The notes under the pieces are model-generated. The model had not been told where the DNA came from and searched no databases. It worked only from the letters and a program-made list of their open reading frames with translations. Below, piece after piece: positions 50,631 to 59,855 of a stretch of 64,000 bases of DNA. Position numbers and translations under genes: made by a program. Numbering within the stretch: position 1 is the first letter of the stretch; each line of letters begins with the position of its first letter. This DNA comes from Pasteurella sp030783905 (GTDB taxonomy: Bacteria > Pseudomonadota > Gammaproteobacteria > Enterobacterales > Pasteurellaceae). The DNA lies in the NCBI GenBank assembly GCA_051122655.1, contig CP182107.1, positions 1,178,001 through 1,242,000 of the forward strand. The letters run 5' to 3'.

Positions 50631-51911
50631 TCAAAACTCTGAACCCACTTTCTTTGCAATTTTTTTCATTCCAGACCAAAGGGAACCTAAAAAACCACCT
50701 TCATGACTATAAGCATCATTAATTGGGCTTTCATCATTGCTGCTATATTCATACTGTAACAAACCAAGTACGGTAGAATATTGCGGTTTTTTCTCTACAA
50801 GATGGGTAACACCCGTAATATTTAATGGGTTACCAATACGTACATGCAAGCCAAATACATCGGTTGCACATTCTTTCAAATCTTTAATTTGTGCTCCACC
50901 ACCAGTAATCACAATCCCTGCAATTAACTCAAATTTCATTTGTTTACTTTCTAAATCATGCTTAAGTTGGATGAGCTCTCCTTTGACTAATTCAAGCAGT
51001 TCGCGATAGCGACCGGCTGTCACATTAGATAAGCGTGTTTTTGAACAACGTTCAATCACGCTACCATCAATACTCATCACATCAAATTGTTCTTCTGGAT
51101 TTTGTCTTGGCGGTGTCAACGCACTACCGTATTTAACTTTAATATTCTCTGCTTCAACACGAGAAGTCGTTAAATCATAGGCAATATCATCTGTCACGCG
51201 ATTACCCGCATAAGGAATGACCTTACTAAAACGCAACGAACCGTTGGTATAGACCATCACTTCCATTGTGCCTGCACCAAAATCAATCAAACATACGCCT
51301 AAATCTTTTTCATCTTCAGTTAACACGGAATGACTTGTTGCAATCCCGGAGAAAATGACTTTATCAATTTTCAATTTACAACGTTCAACGGCCTGACGTA
51401 AGTTATTTAACCAATCTTGGTGACACGCAATTAAATGCACATTTGAGGTTAAACGCCCGCCCTGAAAGCCGAGTGGATTCTTAATATTTTTTTGTTGGTC
51501 AACCGCATATTCTTGTGGCAAACGATGAAGTACCACTAACCCTTCTGGCATTTTGATTGAACTTGCCGTATGCAAAGCGGCATCAATATCCTCTTGAGTC
51601 ACTTCAGTATCTGCAATCGGTGCCGCGCCACTGTCATTCCAGCTTTGAATATGCTGTCCCGTTATCGCGAGCGTGACACTAATAATTTCACAATCAGCCA
51701 CCGATTCTGCTAATTCAATCGCGCGTTGTACGGATGTGACCACCGCATTCAAATCAGTAATATTTCCTTTATCAATCCCTTTCGCAGGACAACTGCCCAC
51801 GCCCAAGATATTCACTACCCCATCAGGTAAAAGTTCACCCACTAAAGCGACAACTTTAGATGTCCCGACCTCTAATCCAACAATAATTTTTGATTCCACA
51901 ATTTTTGCCAT
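50631..51911 (-). CDS. ftsA: Cell division protein FtsA
   Basis: A 426-residue actin-like ATPase that tethers FtsZ to the membrane and recruits later division proteins. ATP-binding blocks are GLEVGTSKVVALVG, CLIDFGAGTMEVMVY and IAGIVITGGGAQIKDL. The C-terminus ends in an amphipathic segment (LWSGMKKIAKKVGSEF), the membrane-targeting helix. The start at 51911 is preferred; an in-frame GTG three codons upstream has a comparable weak ribosome site. It follows ftsQ by 25 bp. Confidence 0.97.
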   Translation of the reverse strand: MAKIVESKIIVGLEVGTSKVVALVGELLPDGVVNILGVGSCPAKGIDKGNITDLNAVVTSVQRAIELAESVADCEIISVTLAITGQHIQSWNDSGAAPIADTEVTQEDIDAALHTASSIKMPEGLVVLHRLPQEYAVDQQKNIKNPLGFQGGRLTSNVHLIACHQDWLNNLRQAVERCKLKIDKVIFSGIATSHSVLTEDEKDLGVCLIDFGAGTMEVMVYTNGSLRFSKVIPYAGNRVTDDIAYDLTTSRVEAENIKVKYGSALTPPRQNPEEQFDVMSIDGSVIERCSKTRLSNVTAGRYRELLELVKGELIQLKHDLESKQMKFELIAGIVITGGGAQIKDLKECATDVFGLHVRIGNPLNITGVTHLVEKKPQYSTVLGLLQYEYSSNDESPINDAYSHEGGFLGSLWSGMKKIAKKVGSEF

Positions 51912-51936
51912 TTTTATCACTTTACATCGTCTAAAA

Positions 51937-52713
51937 CTAATTTATGTCAGCCTCTGAAAATCCTACTGCGGCACCAACACTATATCGCAAATCTACATAA
52001 GATAATTTTTTATTTTCAGGCACCTCTATTTGTGGGTAAATGGTCACAAAACGATCTAATTTTGCTTTCCATTCCCCTCTGCCTAATTTTAATACAAGAT
52101 CATTATCAAGTACAATTTGCCACGCCCCTCTGTCATCAATCGCGATCGCCTTCAACGTTAAACCTTTTTCTTTTAAGTTCAGATACACTTGGTTCCACGC
52201 TTGTAGCACTTTCGCACTTTGATAATCTGGGCCTGATAAGTGCGGTAAATTTTTATTTTTTAATTTGTCAAAAGGTAATTGAAAAATCACCCCATCACTT
52301 GATAGAAACTCCGCCTCATTCCAAATCGCGATTGGCGTATGTTCTGCTAACGCAATACTGAGTTTATCCGGCCATATTTTGCGTACCACCGCCCCTTTTA
52401 TCCAAGGCATGGTTTCAATTTGTTCCCGTACTGCATCAATATCCTGACCGAAAAACCCTTTTAAATCCCCCATTTTCAACACTGCATCACGAATATCATC
52501 GTACGTGGTAAAAGTCGGCGTCCCCGTTAGAATAAATGCACTAATGGGTTTAGCATCTAATTTCTCCATGAGCTGCTGCCAATTTGCGTAAGCATAAAAA
52601 AACACGGCAATACAACATAACAACAAGGCCAATTTAAGGTTCTTTATCACACTCACCTTAGTTTCATTGGTCTTTTTAACGCCTTGTGTAGTTTTACGTT
52701 TTAAGCCTTTCAT
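51937..52713 (-). CDS. ftsQ: Cell division protein FtsQ
   Basis: A 258-residue bitopic division protein. A basic cytoplasmic tail (about 25 residues), one membrane helix (LALLLCCIAVFFYAYANW) and a periplasmic POTRA domain (AFILTGTPTFTTYDDIRDAVL) followed by the FtsQ beta domain (WIKGAVVRKIWPDKLSIALAEHTPIAIWN, listed as two typical strands) make the order clear. It links FtsB/FtsL to the cytoplasmic ring. Its start overlaps the ddl stop by 4 bp (ATGA). Confidence 0.95.
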   Translation of the reverse strand: MKGLKRKTTQGVKKTNETKVSVIKNLKLALLLCCIAVFFYAYANWQQLMEKLDAKPISAFILTGTPTFTTYDDIRDAVLKMGDLKGFFGQDIDAVREQIETMPWIKGAVVRKIWPDKLSIALAEHTPIAIWNEAEFLSSDGVIFQLPFDKLKNKNLPHLSGPDYQSAKVLQAWNQVYLNLKEKGLTLKAIAIDDRGAWQIVLDNDLVLKLGRGEWKAKLDRFVTIYPQIEVPENKKLSYVDLRYSVGAAVGFSEADIN

Positions 52714-53639
52714 TCAGCACTCAACTCCAAAATCTTCACAACCAGTTGCTCAAATGAATAGCCGACGGTAGCAGCGGATTTAGGAAATAAACTGTGACTT
52801 GTCATACCTGGATTGGTATTCACTTCCACTAAACGAAATGCACCATTCCCATCTAACATCACATCAATACGGCTCCAACCACGGCACCCTACCACATCAT
52901 AGGCTTGTTTGACTAATTGTTTTAATTCATTTTCACGCTCAACGCTTAAGCCTGATGGACAAAAATATTGCGTATTATCTGAAATGTATTTTGCATCATA
53001 ATCATAAAACTCGCCTTCTGGCACGATACGAATAGAAGGTAACACTTCATTATCTAAAACCGGCACGGTAAATTCCGCCCCCGATAACCATTCTTCAATT
53101 AAAACCGTATCATCATGTTTTAAGGCAAAATCGACCGCACTTCTAAGTTCATCGACTTGTTTTACTTTGGTTAATCCCACACTAGACCCTTCCAATGAGG
53201 GTTTCACCATTAACGGCAAGCCTAATTTTTCGACAACAGCACTAGGATTAAGTTCGCCCACATTGGCTTTTGTCACAATTTCCATCTCTGCAACGGGTAA
53301 ACCAAAGGCTTTCCACAGCATTTTTGTTCGCATCTTATCCATAGTCAGCGCCGAAGTCATCACGCCACAGCCCGTGTACGGTATACCGATCTGCTCTAAT
53401 AACCCTTGCATAGTGCCATCTTCTCCCCCACGACCATGTAAAATATTAAACACACGGTCAAAACCCTGTTCCTTTAATGTGGCAACAGGAAAGGTTTTCG
53501 GATCGATAGGGTGTGCATTAAAGCCAGCACTCAGTAACGCGTTGAGTACCGCTTGACCAGAATTCAAAGAGACTTCACGCTCTGCTGAAGTGCCACCTAA
53601 TAACACGGCAATTTTTTCTTGTTTTAATGTTTTTTTCAT
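52710..53639 (-). CDS. ddl: D-alanine--D-alanine ligase
   Basis: A 309-residue ATP-grasp enzyme that makes the D-Ala-D-Ala dipeptide for peptidoglycan (the DdlB position in the dcw cluster). Typical blocks are LLGGTSAEREVSLNSG, FNILHGRGGEDGTMQGLLE, MVKPSLEGSSVGLTKV and the C-terminal VEVNTNPGMTSHSLFPKSA with metal ligands. The YDYDAKY block, with the Tyr that selects D-Ala over D-lactate, is present, so no vancomycin-type ligase is implied. It lies 9 bp after murC and overlaps ftsQ. Confidence 0.97.
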   Translation of the reverse strand: MKKTLKQEKIAVLLGGTSAEREVSLNSGQAVLNALLSAGFNAHPIDPKTFPVATLKEQGFDRVFNILHGRGGEDGTMQGLLEQIGIPYTGCGVMTSALTMDKMRTKMLWKAFGLPVAEMEIVTKANVGELNPSAVVEKLGLPLMVKPSLEGSSVGLTKVKQVDELRSAVDFALKHDDTVLIEEWLSGAEFTVPVLDNEVLPSIRIVPEGEFYDYDAKYISDNTQYFCPSGLSVERENELKQLVKQAYDVVGCRGWSRIDVMLDGNGAFRLVEVNTNPGMTSHSLFPKSAATVGYSFEQLVVKILELSAE

Positions 53640-53648
53640 TGTGCATCC

Positions 53649-55097
53649 CTATTCTTTGGTCCAACTTTCTGCTAATTGACGTGCGATTTTACTCACATTT
53701 CCCGCTCCTTGTGCCAAAATTAAATCCCCATCTTGTAATACTTGGTCTAAAATCTCACCTAACTGCTGGTGATCTGACACAAAAATCGGATCAACTTTCC
53801 CTAAATTACGAATAGAACGGCATAATGCACGGCTATCGGCGCCGGCGATCGGTGTTTCACCTGCGGCATACACATCTAGCATAATTAAGACATCCACTTG
53901 CGAAAGGACCTGCACAAAGTCATCAAACAAATCGCGTGTTCTTGAATAGCGATGTGGTTGGAAAATCATCGCAATACGCTTATTTTCCCATCCCTGACGT
54001 GCGGCTTGAATCGTCACGCCTACTTCCGTTGGATGGTGACCGTAATCATCGACTAACATCACCTTGCCATTTGGACGAATAAATTGACCAAGTTGATCAA
54101 ATCGACGACCAGCGCCTTGGAAATCCGCTAACGCAGCAAGAATAGCCTCATTAGCAATGCCTTCTTCTTTCGCGACGACTAAGGCTGCGGTGGCATTTAA
54201 TGCATTATGCCGACCTGGCACATTTAATAACACCTCAATTCGCTCACCACTTGGCGTAATCACCGTATAATGACCTTGGAATCCAGTTTGCTGATAATCT
54301 TCAATCCGGTAATCTGCATTTTCACTGAATCCATAAGTAATCACTTGTCGCCCTACTTTTGGGGTCAGCTCAGTTAAGACCTCATCATCTGCACATAACA
54401 CCGCTAGCCCATAAAAAGGCAAATTATGTAAGAAATTAACATAGGTCTGTTTCATTTCTTCAAAACTGCCGTGATAGGTTTCCATATGATCGGGTTCAAT
54501 ATTTGTCACAACAGACACCATCGGCTGTAAATGCAAGAAGGAGGCATCACTTTCATCCGCTTCGGCAATTAAGTAGCGACTGCAACCTAAATGCGCATTA
54601 GTTCCCGCAGACTTCACTAATCCGCCATTGACAAAAGTAGGATCCAAACCCGCTTCAGCATAAATCATTGAAATCATCGCTGTTGTCGTGGTTTTACCAT
54701 GTGTTCCAGCCACCGCAATACCATGACGAAAACGCATAATTTCCGCTAACATTTGTGCACGCTGAATAACTGGAATCCGTTTTTCTTGTGCGGCGATGAC
54801 TTCCACATTATCGGGTTTAATTGCACTGGATACCACCACCACACTCGCACCGTTGATATTGTCTGGCGCATGGGAAAAGGCAATCTTGGCGCCTAGCGAA
54901 GCCAAACGTACAGTCACCGCATTTTCCATAATATCTGAACCCGTCACAAAATAGCCTTCATTTAATAAGACTTCAGCAATTCCCCCCATACCCGCACCAC
55001 CAATGCCGACAAAATGAATTTGTCGCACCCGACGCATTTCTGGGATCATATCTCTCACTCGTTGTTGAAAAGCTTTGCCACATTTTGCATTCATCAT
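53649..55097 (-). CDS. murC: UDP-N-acetylmuramate--L-alanine ligase
   Basis: A 482-residue Mur ligase that adds the first amino acid, L-alanine, to UDP-MurNAc. The N-terminal UDP-binding block is HFVGIGGAGMGGIAEVL; the ATP loop is AGTHGKTTTTAM; the central NIEPDHMETY and HHPTEV blocks contact metal and substrate. Two adjacent ATGs (55097 and 55094) are possible starts, with AGGA nine or twelve bases before. It is 10 bp after murG, and ddl follows 9 bp later. Confidence 0.98.
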   Translation of the reverse strand: MMNAKCGKAFQQRVRDMIPEMRRVRQIHFVGIGGAGMGGIAEVLLNEGYFVTGSDIMENAVTVRLASLGAKIAFSHAPDNINGASVVVVSSAIKPDNVEVIAAQEKRIPVIQRAQMLAEIMRFRHGIAVAGTHGKTTTTAMISMIYAEAGLDPTFVNGGLVKSAGTNAHLGCSRYLIAEADESDASFLHLQPMVSVVTNIEPDHMETYHGSFEEMKQTYVNFLHNLPFYGLAVLCADDEVLTELTPKVGRQVITYGFSENADYRIEDYQQTGFQGHYTVITPSGERIEVLLNVPGRHNALNATAALVVAKEEGIANEAILAALADFQGAGRRFDQLGQFIRPNGKVMLVDDYGHHPTEVGVTIQAARQGWENKRIAMIFQPHRYSRTRDLFDDFVQVLSQVDVLIMLDVYAAGETPIAGADSRALCRSIRNLGKVDPIFVSDHQQLGEILDQVLQDGDLILAQGAGNVSKIARQLAESWTKE

Positions 55098-55107
55098 TTA
55101 TCTGTTC

Positions 55108-56172
55108 CTACTCTTCATTCGCTTCTTCGATGATCACTTCTGCCACACGTTGTGCCGAAAGTGGTGTTGCCATGGCTTTTGCTTTGATAGCCATCTGTAG
55201 CAAGCTTTCGCGATCGAATTGCGTTAATACACTCACTAATTTTTCAGTTGTTAACTCTGCTTGTTGAATAATTTCTGCCGCGCCCACATCCGCTAAGTAT
55301 TTGGCGTTAAAATATTGTTGTTGATCTTGATGCTGAAATGGGACAAAAATAGCCGGTACCCCTACCGCGGCAAGTTCACACACGGTCAATGCGCCCGAAC
55401 GACAAATCACGATGTCTGCCCAAGCATAGGCTTCTGCCATATCATCAATAAATTCGGTAATGCTAACGGAGGCATCGGCTGGGTATAATGTCTTAACTTG
55501 CTCTACCGCGCCCTGCCCGACTTGATGACGCACATCTAACTTATCCAACAGTTGTGCCACGACTTTTGGCAAGGTTTGATTAAGGACTCTTGCCCCTTGA
55601 CTCCCCCCCACGACCAGCACACGCAATTTCCCTTCTCGCCCAGCAAAGCGTTGCTCTGGGGAAGGAAGGGAAAACAAGGCTTGTCGCACAGGATTCCCCA
55701 CCACTTCCGCATCAGGAAAGGCTGTTGGGAAGGCTTGTAAAACACGTCTGGCAATTCTTGCCAACCAGCTATTAGTCAACCCCGCCACCGCATTTTGCTC
55801 ATGCAAAATCACTGGTACGCCACACAGCTTTGCCGCAATGCCACCCGGTCCCGACACATAACCGCCCATACCTAGTACAGCATGGGGTTGATAAGCGTTA
55901 ATAATCTTACGCGCCTGTAAGACCGCTCTGAAAATGCGAAAAGGCGCACTCAATAAGGCGTTTATGCCTTTACCTCGTAAGCCCGAAATTTGAATAAATT
56001 GGATAGGGATATGATGTTTTGGCACTAATTGTGCCTCCATACGATCGGCTGTGCCTAACCAACAGATTTCCCAACCCTGTTGTTGTAAATATTGTGCCAC
56101 TGCAATGGCTGGAAAGACATGGCCTCCCGTCCCCCCTGCCATGACTAATAATCTTTTCTTTTGTACGCTCAC
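55108..56172 (-). CDS. murG: UDP-GlcNAc:undecaprenyl-PP-MurNAc-pentapeptide transferase MurG
   Basis: A 354-residue GT28 glycosyltransferase that adds GlcNAc to lipid I, giving lipid II on the inner face of the membrane. The N-terminal MAGGTGGHVFPA loop binds the phosphates; VLVVGGSQGARVLN and ICRSGALTVCELAAVG carry the donor-binding site. I place the start at the GTG at 56172, since AAGGGA lies about eight bases before and the protein then begins like other MurG; a further GTG at 56196 would add eight residues. The 76-bp gap to ftsW contains an uptake sequence. Confidence 0.96.
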   Translation of the reverse strand: MSVQKKRLLVMAGGTGGHVFPAIAVAQYLQQQGWEICWLGTADRMEAQLVPKHHIPIQFIQISGLRGKGINALLSAPFRIFRAVLQARKIINAYQPHAVLGMGGYVSGPGGIAAKLCGVPVILHEQNAVAGLTNSWLARIARRVLQAFPTAFPDAEVVGNPVRQALFSLPSPEQRFAGREGKLRVLVVGGSQGARVLNQTLPKVVAQLLDKLDVRHQVGQGAVEQVKTLYPADASVSITEFIDDMAEAYAWADIVICRSGALTVCELAAVGVPAIFVPFQHQDQQQYFNAKYLADVGAAEIIQQAELTTEKLVSVLTQFDRESLLQMAIKAKAMATPLSAQRVAEVIIEEANEE

Positions 56173-56248
56173 ATTCCGTCCCTTCGCTTCATGCACTCAC
56201 AAAAATTAGGCTATTTTGCCTTCAAAGTGCGGTCATTTTTTATCAATC

Positions 56249-57439
56249 TTAATCATCCCGTAAACGCGCTTGCCCAATTCGCATTAATCGATTTTCATGA
56301 TCAATACGTAATAATAAGCCAATGGTCATGGACATAATAATTAAACTTGAGCCACCATAACTGATAAGTGGAAAGGTTAAGCCTTTGGTCGGTAATAAGC
56401 CGAGTGACATCCCTAAATTGACAAAACCTTGGAAGAAAATCCAAAAGCTGATACCAAAGGCAAAAAAGCCTTTAAAGCGTTGTTCTAATAATAAGGATTC
56501 ACGTCCAATTTTCATGGCGCGGAAAATTAACAACCCAAGCAAGATAACAATCACTAAAATGCCTAAAAAGCCGAACTCCTCGCCCACTACCGCCATCACG
56601 AAGTCAGTATGCGCCTCAGGTAAATATTCTAATTTTTGAATGGAATTCCCTAATCCTTCGCCCACCCATTCACCGCGGCCAAAGGCCATTAAGGAGTTCG
56701 AAAGTTGGAAACCTGTGCCATAGGGATCTTTAAAAGGATCAAGAAAACCCGTAAAACGTTTTAAACGATAAGCAGAAGATAACACTAACCACACAAACAA
56801 CAGGCCTCCAGATGCGGCTAACGCAACAAACTGCCAAAAGTTAGCACCCACAATAAATAACAGACCAAAAGTAATCACAAATAACACTACGGTACTGCCT
56901 AGGTCTGGCTGTGACAATAAAAAGAGTCCCATCAACCCCATCAAGGCAAAGGGCTTAACGGCACTGAGCTTACGACTTCTTACTTCATCATATTTACGCG
57001 TAAAATAGCTCGCTAAAAAACAGGTCAATGCCAATTTTGCAAATTCGGCTGGCTGAAAGTTAAATAATCCCATCGGAATCCAGCGTCGTGCCCCATTGAC
57101 GGATAAACCAATGCCGGGGATGAGTACTAGAAGCAACAGAAGAAGGGCAATCACAAATAACCGAACGTGCCATTGTTCCCATTTTTCCATGGAGAATTGC
57201 ACACACAAATAACAGGTCATACAAGATAGAAACACATAAACTGCATCACGTTTAGCAAAGTAAAAAGGGTCTTTAAATAAACGTGTCCCTACTGGAATAG
57301 AAGCGGAAGAGACCGCCAATAAGCCAATTAAAAGCAAAACAAAAAAGAGCAACAACAAGGCACGGTCATATAGCAAATTACTTGGCGTAATGCGTGTCCA
57401 ATCCTCATAGTGTTGTTTAACTTTATCTAAAAATGGCAT
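56249..57439 (-). CDS. ftsW: Septal peptidoglycan polymerase FtsW
   Basis: A 396-residue SEDS-family membrane protein with about ten transmembrane segments, the glycosyltransferase partner of FtsI in septal wall synthesis. SEDS hallmarks are FQPAEFAKLALTCFLASY, the periplasmic-loop region NSLMAFGRGEWVGEGLGNSIQKLEYLPEAHTDF (positions about 245-280, including the catalytic Asp area) and the LPTKGLTFPLISYGGSS tail. It sits between murD (10 bp) and murG, which in this order identifies it as FtsW rather than RodA. Confidence 0.96.
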   Translation of the reverse strand: MPFLDKVKQHYEDWTRITPSNLLYDRALLLLFFVLLLIGLLAVSSASIPVGTRLFKDPFYFAKRDAVYVFLSCMTCYLCVQFSMEKWEQWHVRLFVIALLLLLLVLIPGIGLSVNGARRWIPMGLFNFQPAEFAKLALTCFLASYFTRKYDEVRSRKLSAVKPFALMGLMGLFLLSQPDLGSTVVLFVITFGLLFIVGANFWQFVALAASGGLLFVWLVLSSAYRLKRFTGFLDPFKDPYGTGFQLSNSLMAFGRGEWVGEGLGNSIQKLEYLPEAHTDFVMAVVGEEFGFLGILVIVILLGLLIFRAMKIGRESLLLEQRFKGFFAFGISFWIFFQGFVNLGMSLGLLPTKGLTFPLISYGGSSLIIMSMTIGLLLRIDHENRLMRIGQARLRDD

Positions 57440-57449
57440 ACGACTAAAC

Positions 57450-58754
57450 CTAACTTAATTTTGCTAAACGGGTAAACTCATCACCACGTTGTTCGAAACA
57501 GGTAAATTGATCTAAACTGGCACAAGCGGGAGAAAGTAACACCATATCACCGGTTGATAAGGTTGGACGTAAGGCGTTAATAGCCTCTTCCATTGTGCTA
57601 AAACGTTGGCTATTTGCCGATAATGCGGCAAGTTGATCGCCGTCTTGTCCAAAACAATAACAAAGAATATGAGGTTGATTAATTAAGCTGGCGAGTTCAG
57701 AAAAGTCAGCGCCTTTACCATCGCCGCCTAATAATAAATGTAATGTGCCGTCTAACTGTAATCCCGTTAGTGCGGCAACGGTACTGCCTACATTAGTGGC
57801 TTTCGAATCATTCACCCAACGTACACCATGGGCAAAATGGGCTAATTGAAAACGGTGATCTAATCCTTGAAATTCACGCAGTGCACAACGAATACTGGCT
57901 AAATCAATCCCAGCAGACTGCGCCAAGGCAATTGCCGCCAAGGCATTCATCATGTTATGCCGTCCAACTAATTTCATCTCATCACAAGCTAACACCACTT
58001 CGTCTTTCGCCATTAAATATGACTGACCATTTTCTCTTTTTAGCCAATAATCTGCATTGTTTTCACCAAAACTCACCCCATTTTTTAACCCGTCCACAGA
58101 AGTCAGTACATCTTCGGCATTAATCACGGCAGTTTGAGCGTGATGATAGATTTTCAGTTTTGCTTGGCGATAATCTTCTAAATCCACATAGCGATTCATA
58201 TGATCTTCACTGATATTCAATACCGTAGCCGAAATCGCTTGTAGGCTGTAAGTGGTTTCCAATTGAAAACTGGATAATTCCAAGACATAAATATCATGAT
58301 CCTGATTTAATAAAGACAAGGCAGGAATACCAATATTGCCCCCCATCCCCACTTTCAAACCAGCGGCTTTTGCCATTTCAGCTACCAATGAGGTTACGGT
58401 ACTTTTGCCATTCGAGCCCGTAATCGCGATAATGGGTTGTTTCGCCTCACGACAGAACAATTCAATATCACCAATAACTTCAATACCTGCTGCAAGTGCG
58501 GTCTGAATTTCTGGTGTTTTGACGGCTAATCCTGGACTAATAATAATCAGATCACTCTCGAGCAACCATTGTTGGTTCAAACTGCCTGTATGCAAAGGCA
58601 CATTTTTTGCTAACTGTGCTGTCCCTGCTGGCTGCGCTCTTGTATCAATCACCCGCACCTCAGCTTGTTTTGCCAATAAAAAATCGACACAAGACAGCCC
58701 TGTTTTACCTAAACCAATAATGGTCACTTTTTTATTTTTATAACAAGTTTGCAT
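57450..58754 (-). CDS. murD: UDP-N-acetylmuramoyl-L-alanine--D-glutamate ligase
   Basis: A 434-residue Mur ligase that adds D-glutamate to UDP-MurNAc-L-Ala. The N-terminal Rossmann part is TIIGLGKTGLSCVDFLL; the ATP loop is ITGSNGKSTVTSLV; LNISEDHMNRY and RWVNDSKATNVGST are Mur ligase blocks binding metal and substrate. The ribosome site is poor (AT-rich leader), but the next gene boundary leaves no better start. It follows mraY by 18 bp. An uptake sequence lies within (58494). Confidence 0.97.
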   Translation of the reverse strand: MQTCYKNKKVTIIGLGKTGLSCVDFLLAKQAEVRVIDTRAQPAGTAQLAKNVPLHTGSLNQQWLLESDLIIISPGLAVKTPEIQTALAAGIEVIGDIELFCREAKQPIIAITGSNGKSTVTSLVAEMAKAAGLKVGMGGNIGIPALSLLNQDHDIYVLELSSFQLETTYSLQAISATVLNISEDHMNRYVDLEDYRQAKLKIYHHAQTAVINAEDVLTSVDGLKNGVSFGENNADYWLKRENGQSYLMAKDEVVLACDEMKLVGRHNMMNALAAIALAQSAGIDLASIRCALREFQGLDHRFQLAHFAHGVRWVNDSKATNVGSTVAALTGLQLDGTLHLLLGGDGKGADFSELASLINQPHILCYCFGQDGDQLAALSANSQRFSTMEEAINALRPTLSTGDMVLLSPACASLDQFTCFEQRGDEFTRLAKLS

Positions 58755-58772
58755 AAGATATCGTTTTGTTTT

Positions 58773-59855
58773 TTAACGGAGTTTTAAGGTGACGAGTCCG
58801 ATAAGCACTAACATTAAAGAAATGATCCAAAAACGTACGATCACACGTGGTTCTGGCCAACCTTTTAACTCAAAATGATGATGAATGGGTGCCATGCGGA
58901 AAATACGTTGTTTACGTAATTTATAAGACCCCACTTGTAAAATAACGGAAAGTGTCTCAACCACAAACACCCCGCCCATAATCACTAATAAGAATTCCTG
59001 ACGGACTAACACCGCGATCACGCCCAAGGCACCGCCTAAGGCTAGTGAACCAACATCGCCCATAAACACTTGTGCAGGATAAGTATTAAACCAGAGGAAC
59101 CCTAGTCCCGCCCCGACAATCGCCGTACAAAATACCACCAATTCAGCACTAAATTTGATATAAGGAATATGTAAATACTCGGCAAAATTCACGTTACCCG
59201 TTGCCCAAGCAATCAAGGCAAAGGCGCCCGCAACCAACACTGTCGGCATAATGGCTAAGCCATCTAAGCCATCAGTCAAGTTTACTGCGTTACTGGTACC
59301 GACAATCACAAAATAGGTCAACACAATATAGAATAGACCTAATTGTGGCATCACTTCTTTAAAGAAAGGGACAACTAAACGAGTCGCGTCGGTATCTTGC
59401 CCAATCGCATATAAACCAAAAGCCGTGATCAACGCCACGACCGATAACCAAAAATATTTCCAACGTGCAATTAAACCATCGGTATTTTTACGCGTGATTT
59501 TACGGTAATCATCCACAAAGCCAATCGCACCATAGCCTAATAACACAAACAAACTAAACCATATATAAGGATTCGCCAAGTTAGCCCATAATAAGGTACT
59601 GACTGTAATGGCAAATAAAATCATCACGCCCCCCATCGTTGGCGTACCACGTTTACTAAAATGGCTTTCTGGTCCATCGTGCCGGACTTCTTGTCCAAAT
59701 TTTAACACTTGTAAACGACGAATGACTTTCGGTCCAATCCACAACGATAATAAAAGTGCGGTTAATAAACCTAAAATTGCACGTACCGTAATATAAGATA
59801 TGACATTAAATCCACTGTAATATTGTTGTAAAAACTCACCGAGCCAAACTAACAT
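58773..59855 (-). CDS. mraY: Phospho-N-acetylmuramoyl-pentapeptide-transferase MraY
   Basis: A 360-residue membrane enzyme with about ten hydrophobic segments that moves phospho-MurNAc-pentapeptide to undecaprenyl phosphate, giving lipid I. The Asp-rich loop GFVDDYRK, the NLTDGLDGLAI block and the cytoplasmic APIHHHFELKGW motif are the conserved catalytic loops. Length equals that of E. coli. It overlaps the end of murF by 7 bp. Confidence 0.98.
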   Translation of the reverse strand: MLVWLGEFLQQYYSGFNVISYITVRAILGLLTALLLSLWIGPKVIRRLQVLKFGQEVRHDGPESHFSKRGTPTMGGVMILFAITVSTLLWANLANPYIWFSLFVLLGYGAIGFVDDYRKITRKNTDGLIARWKYFWLSVVALITAFGLYAIGQDTDATRLVVPFFKEVMPQLGLFYIVLTYFVIVGTSNAVNLTDGLDGLAIMPTVLVAGAFALIAWATGNVNFAEYLHIPYIKFSAELVVFCTAIVGAGLGFLWFNTYPAQVFMGDVGSLALGGALGVIAVLVRQEFLLVIMGGVFVVETLSVILQVGSYKLRKQRIFRMAPIHHHFELKGWPEPRVIVRFWIISLMLVLIGLVTLKLR